Positions 61,201-64,000 of a stretch of DNA of 64,000 bases are shown piece after piece. This DNA comes from Erigeron canadensis. Taxonomy: Eukaryota; Streptophyta; Magnoliopsida; Asterales; Asteraceae. Numbering within the stretch: the stretch's first letter is position 1; each line of letters begins with the position of its first letter. Location: assembly GCF_010389155.1 (NCBI RefSeq), contig NC_057763.1, forward strand, positions 41,646,645-41,710,644. Direction: 5' to 3'. The position numbers and the translations under genes are program-made. The notes beneath the pieces were generated by a model that did not search any database, was not told where the DNA came from, and saw only the letters and a list, made by a program, of their open reading frames with translations.

Positions 61201-62769
61201 CCAAACGAGAATTAATGTCATCAACATATCATAGAACGGTTAAAATAGACAAGAATGTGAGTTTCTGATCTATTTTTGAACCTCTGACTAAAAGGAAGCT
61301 GGTGTATTTATTTGGAACCTTCTATAAAAATTGTATGGATTTGTGATTTAGTCTAAATATGTGCGTGCAATTGTGTATACACTTACAAAAGCTTAAAGGC
61401 TATGAGCCAAGGAGGTGATATTACACCAAAGTTTTTGACACTTACTCCAAACTATTACCATGTTAATGCACATAATAAAACACTTAATTATGATGCAAGA
61501 TAAAAATGTACAAATCATCTCACGGCAAGGCAAGGAATTATGTGTATTGCTTCTGGTTCAAAAAAAAAGAAAAGGTTTTACTCTTGTGAGTTGTGGAGAT
61601 GGTGCAGGCATTAAATTTAACAATGAGTGGTGGCAGACCATCTCATTTATAAGTGAATTCTGTGACACATAGTAATTTTTTTTTTGACTTGCTGATCATT
61701 TGTGAAAATTCAAGGAAAAAATATCTCATGTTTCTGTAGCTTATTGCTCCCTATTCGTGGGCTAACTATAGACAAGAAAAAAAGCAACATAGGTGATGTA
61801 CTTTCAAAGGAGTTAACTTTATACAAGATAAAATTCTTGTAACTTTAATGGGAAAATAATTATAGATCTTCACAACAGACAATTAAAACAACTGAAAGTA
61901 TGATGATTTACATACTTTTAGGTTGGTTGGACTGGATAAAATATACCCATGTTCATAAGTGTTATTTCCTTTTACTTTGACTTTGGGAGTGTTAGTTATG
62001 AGGATTTTGGCAGTAGGTTTGGGTATGAAAGTAATAAAATGCTGTTTTTTAAATATAGGTTTAAGTAAATCTGTATAAATAGGTGGGCTTTTACAAACCT
62101 GAATCTTATCTATTGTACTCTATAATGAAAACACATGTTAAAAATATAAAAAGTCTTCTCTATACTAAACATCTTTTCATTTTCATTTCCGTTTACCAAG
62201 CAGACACCATCTTAATATATCTTTGTATTGGTCTCGAGTCTTGACTTTGACTTGACTATCAAGTAAATGGGTTTGTCTTTTTCCTCTCTTGCGACTATAA
62301 GCTGTGGCCTCTTCTTTTAATGTTCTAGCCTTTTTTTTAGATTTCTAGCATTGGTGATAATTCATGTATATCTACGAATGACCTAAATTAGGCCTCCTGC
62401 GTTCCACTGATCCACTCTCATATCGTTGTACCTTTTTAGAATCTAACTGGAATAAAAGAAACTCTCACAGTTTGTCAGTAAATCATATCAATTAATCTGA
62501 TCCTCAAAGTTGGTGCATATATATATATACATATATATTCACTTTTCCCTGTATCATATGTGTTTGGTCACCTTGCTGAGTTTTCTTAACAGGAATGTTG
62601 TATTTGCCTTTGCACGTATGATGACGGAACCGAACTTCGTGAGCTTCCTTGCTGCCACCATTTTCATGCCACTTGCATTGATAAATGGTTGTACATCAAC
62701 GCCACCTGTCCTCTGTGTAAGTTCAACATACTAAAGAACGGGAACCAAAGTGGCAGCGATGAAGTATAA
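58251..62769 (+). CDS. RING-H2 membrane E3 ubiquitin ligase (At1g12760/RIE1-like)
   Basis: Five exons (58251-58843, 59588-59707, 59792-59924, 60906-61070, 62593-62769) give 395 codons plus stop. A Ser/Thr/Arg-rich cytosolic N-terminus with [20 protein letters not shown] is followed by hydrophobic segments: [38 protein letters not shown], then [18 protein letters not shown] and a long [20 protein letters not shown] tract with CCCLPC. The C-terminal RING-H2 finger has the exact spacing C339-x2-C342-x14-C357-x1-H359-x2-H362-x2-C365-x10-C376-x2-C379. The order of segments matches the plant At1g12760/At1g63170/RIE1 group of membrane-anchored E3 ligases. Substrates are unknown. Introns 3 and 4 are long (981 and 1522 bp); intron 3 contains a 56-bp tandem duplication. 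Confidence 0.95.
60021..60132. repeat. 56-bp perfect tandem duplication in RING gene intron 3
   Basis: Two copies starting at 60021 and 60077 with TAGCATGTATCATATAATAA and ending ACTACTTCATATTT are identical over the whole unit, so the duplication is recent. Confidence 0.92.
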
Positions 62770-63863
62770 ATAACCAACTTATAACATTTCTTTTGAAGTT
62801 CCTGATCCCAACCTGTTTTTTGGTATGTGATTTTAATGTAAATTTGATACAAAGTTCTTGTTAAAAGTTTCCGACTTCCCAGATCAAGGACTATAAAGGG
62901 AAAAGACATACCCTTTTTTTGGCGTATTACTTGGAGCTGTAAATTACATGTATTATTCAATCTGCATGTTGTAGTGTAGTTATTTCCTTCAGACGGTATG
63001 GCTATGGTTCTGTGTCACGACCGCACTGGTGGAACTGCAACATGCATTATCAGTTGTAATCTATATGCATTGTAAGCTGTAGGCTTTGCTGGCGTAGTCT
63101 GCATTAGTGTCTCTGCATCTTGCACTGTCGGCTGTACTCTATTCCCTGTAACCTGTATATCCACAATGGCATTGCTTTGAGTAACGGTGGGAACTTGGTG
63201 GAGAAAGTACCGCATTTGATTACAATTCATAGTTGGCAGAGTTATTGGCTGGTGATTTACTTTCATTTTGATAAAATGTTCTGTTATTATAAAGTAAATA
63301 AATGCTTAAATATCTATGATGTTAACGTACAAGTTTGCTTTATAATTTGATCAGATCTGCGTCTCCCTATAAATGTTTTAGCGTTTATAATCTCAGTTAG
63401 ACAGTAATGGTAATCAATTAGTGGGTGTCTTGCATGATGTAAATTTGGCTCCATTTATTTTGGACTAATTAAAACCCCTTTTGGTGAAGCCAAGTTAAGG
63501 TCTTCAAGGTAAGCTTAGGTGGGACAAACAGTTGAAAATATCTGATCATGACACTTTCGATCTAACATCTTTCAACAGTATGTTCAACTTAATGGATTCA
63601 ATCCATTTTCAATTTTCATCTATTTTCCTGTGGCATCCGAATGAGATCCTTTGTGAATTTGTCAATTTACCAGGGTAAATAACACCCTATATCCTATAAA
63701 AATTTGATGTACCATATGATTTTAAAATGAAGTTACATATTTTGTCTAATGATGAAACGTTACTAATAGTTTGATTAATAAATAATGATTTAGCATATTT
63801 ATGCAACTATAGACCGAGAATAATTCTTATAATCTGTTTGACAATCTTTTAGGCTTTTACTAA
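62770..63863 (+). other. 3' UTR and downstream flank of the RING gene
   Basis: The first part is probably the 3' UTR. A GC-richer stretch at 63015-63215 has repeated GTAACCTGTA/GTAAGCTGTA-like words and an open minus frame without a recognisable domain. Nothing else is found. Confidence 0.4.
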
Positions 63864-64000
63864 GGGATAATAGCATACGAATGTAACCACCTACGACAAA
63901 ATGATTATGTAATGTAGTGACCTACTCGGGTGGCTATGTGATGTAATATCTTTCACTTTTCGGGTTATGTGATATATCGTGTTACCTGTTGTAAAGGTTA
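63864..64000 (+). mobile_element. Left terminal repeat of a MULE-like element, running off the window
   Basis: GGGATAATAGCATACGAATG, then TAACCACC, then ATGATTATGTAATGTAGTGA corresponds position by position to the terminal repeat of the Pack-MULE at 9497 (GGGAGTATGGCACCGGAGTG... ATGGTTATGTAATGTAGTGA). The sequence is clearly diverged, so this is a related but older or different subfamily member. Its interior and right end lie outside the window. Confidence 0.65.

Noticed and set aside
63015..63266. An 83-codon minus-strand frame downstream of the RING gene
   Set aside because: No domain; the region is more likely 3' UTR or flanking DNA of the plus-strand gene.

Overview
This is a window of plant nuclear DNA. 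The base composition is strongly AT-rich, the genes have GT-AG introns, protein families restricted to plants are present (F-box/PP2, DUF248 methyltransferases, DYW-type PPR), and the intergenic space is full of small transposons and SINEs. Codon use and gene structure point to a eudicot. The style of the repeats (TGTAACACC-type LTR, GAGCTCGAG-rich MITEs, Helitron ends) resembles composite-family (Asteraceae) genomes, but that placement is an inference. No bacterial, viral or CRISPR system is present.

Eight genes or gene parts can be supported. On the plus strand, 61-1033 is the 3' part of a PEX11 peroxisome-proliferation gene. On the minus strand, 2332-3544 is a three-exon F-box/PP2-A13-like gene. 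From 3545 to 22801 there is no intact gene. That stretch is a transposon graveyard containing a 1.6-kb Pack-MULE carrying pieces of an MRS2 magnesium-transporter gene and a GRF zinc finger, several hAT-type MITEs with intact target duplications, foldback elements, Helitron ends and a tRNA-derived SINE. Two DUF248 pectin-type methyltransferases then follow head to tail: a PMT15/16-like gene (22802-28859, with a 3.8-kb transposon-bearing first intron) and a QUASIMODO3-like gene (30216-35110).

From 35111 to 47414 there are again only repeats: SINEs with perfect target duplications, a LINE 3' fragment, MITEs, Helitron ends, an LTR and a 270-bp tandem duplication. Next come a 13-exon SHAGGY/GSK3-like kinase (47415-50631, plus), an intronless DYW-type PPR editing factor (51788-54262, minus), a further repeat region that includes a long AAT microsatellite and a Helitron with internal tandem units (about 56.1-57.9 kb), and a RING-H2 membrane E3 ligase (58251-62769, plus). 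The window ends inside the terminal repeat of another MULE-like element.

The genes do not form a pathway. The exception is the methyltransferase pair, which probably both act in Golgi pectin (homogalacturonan) methylation and share five intron positions and phases. All spliced models given here sum to a whole number of codons.
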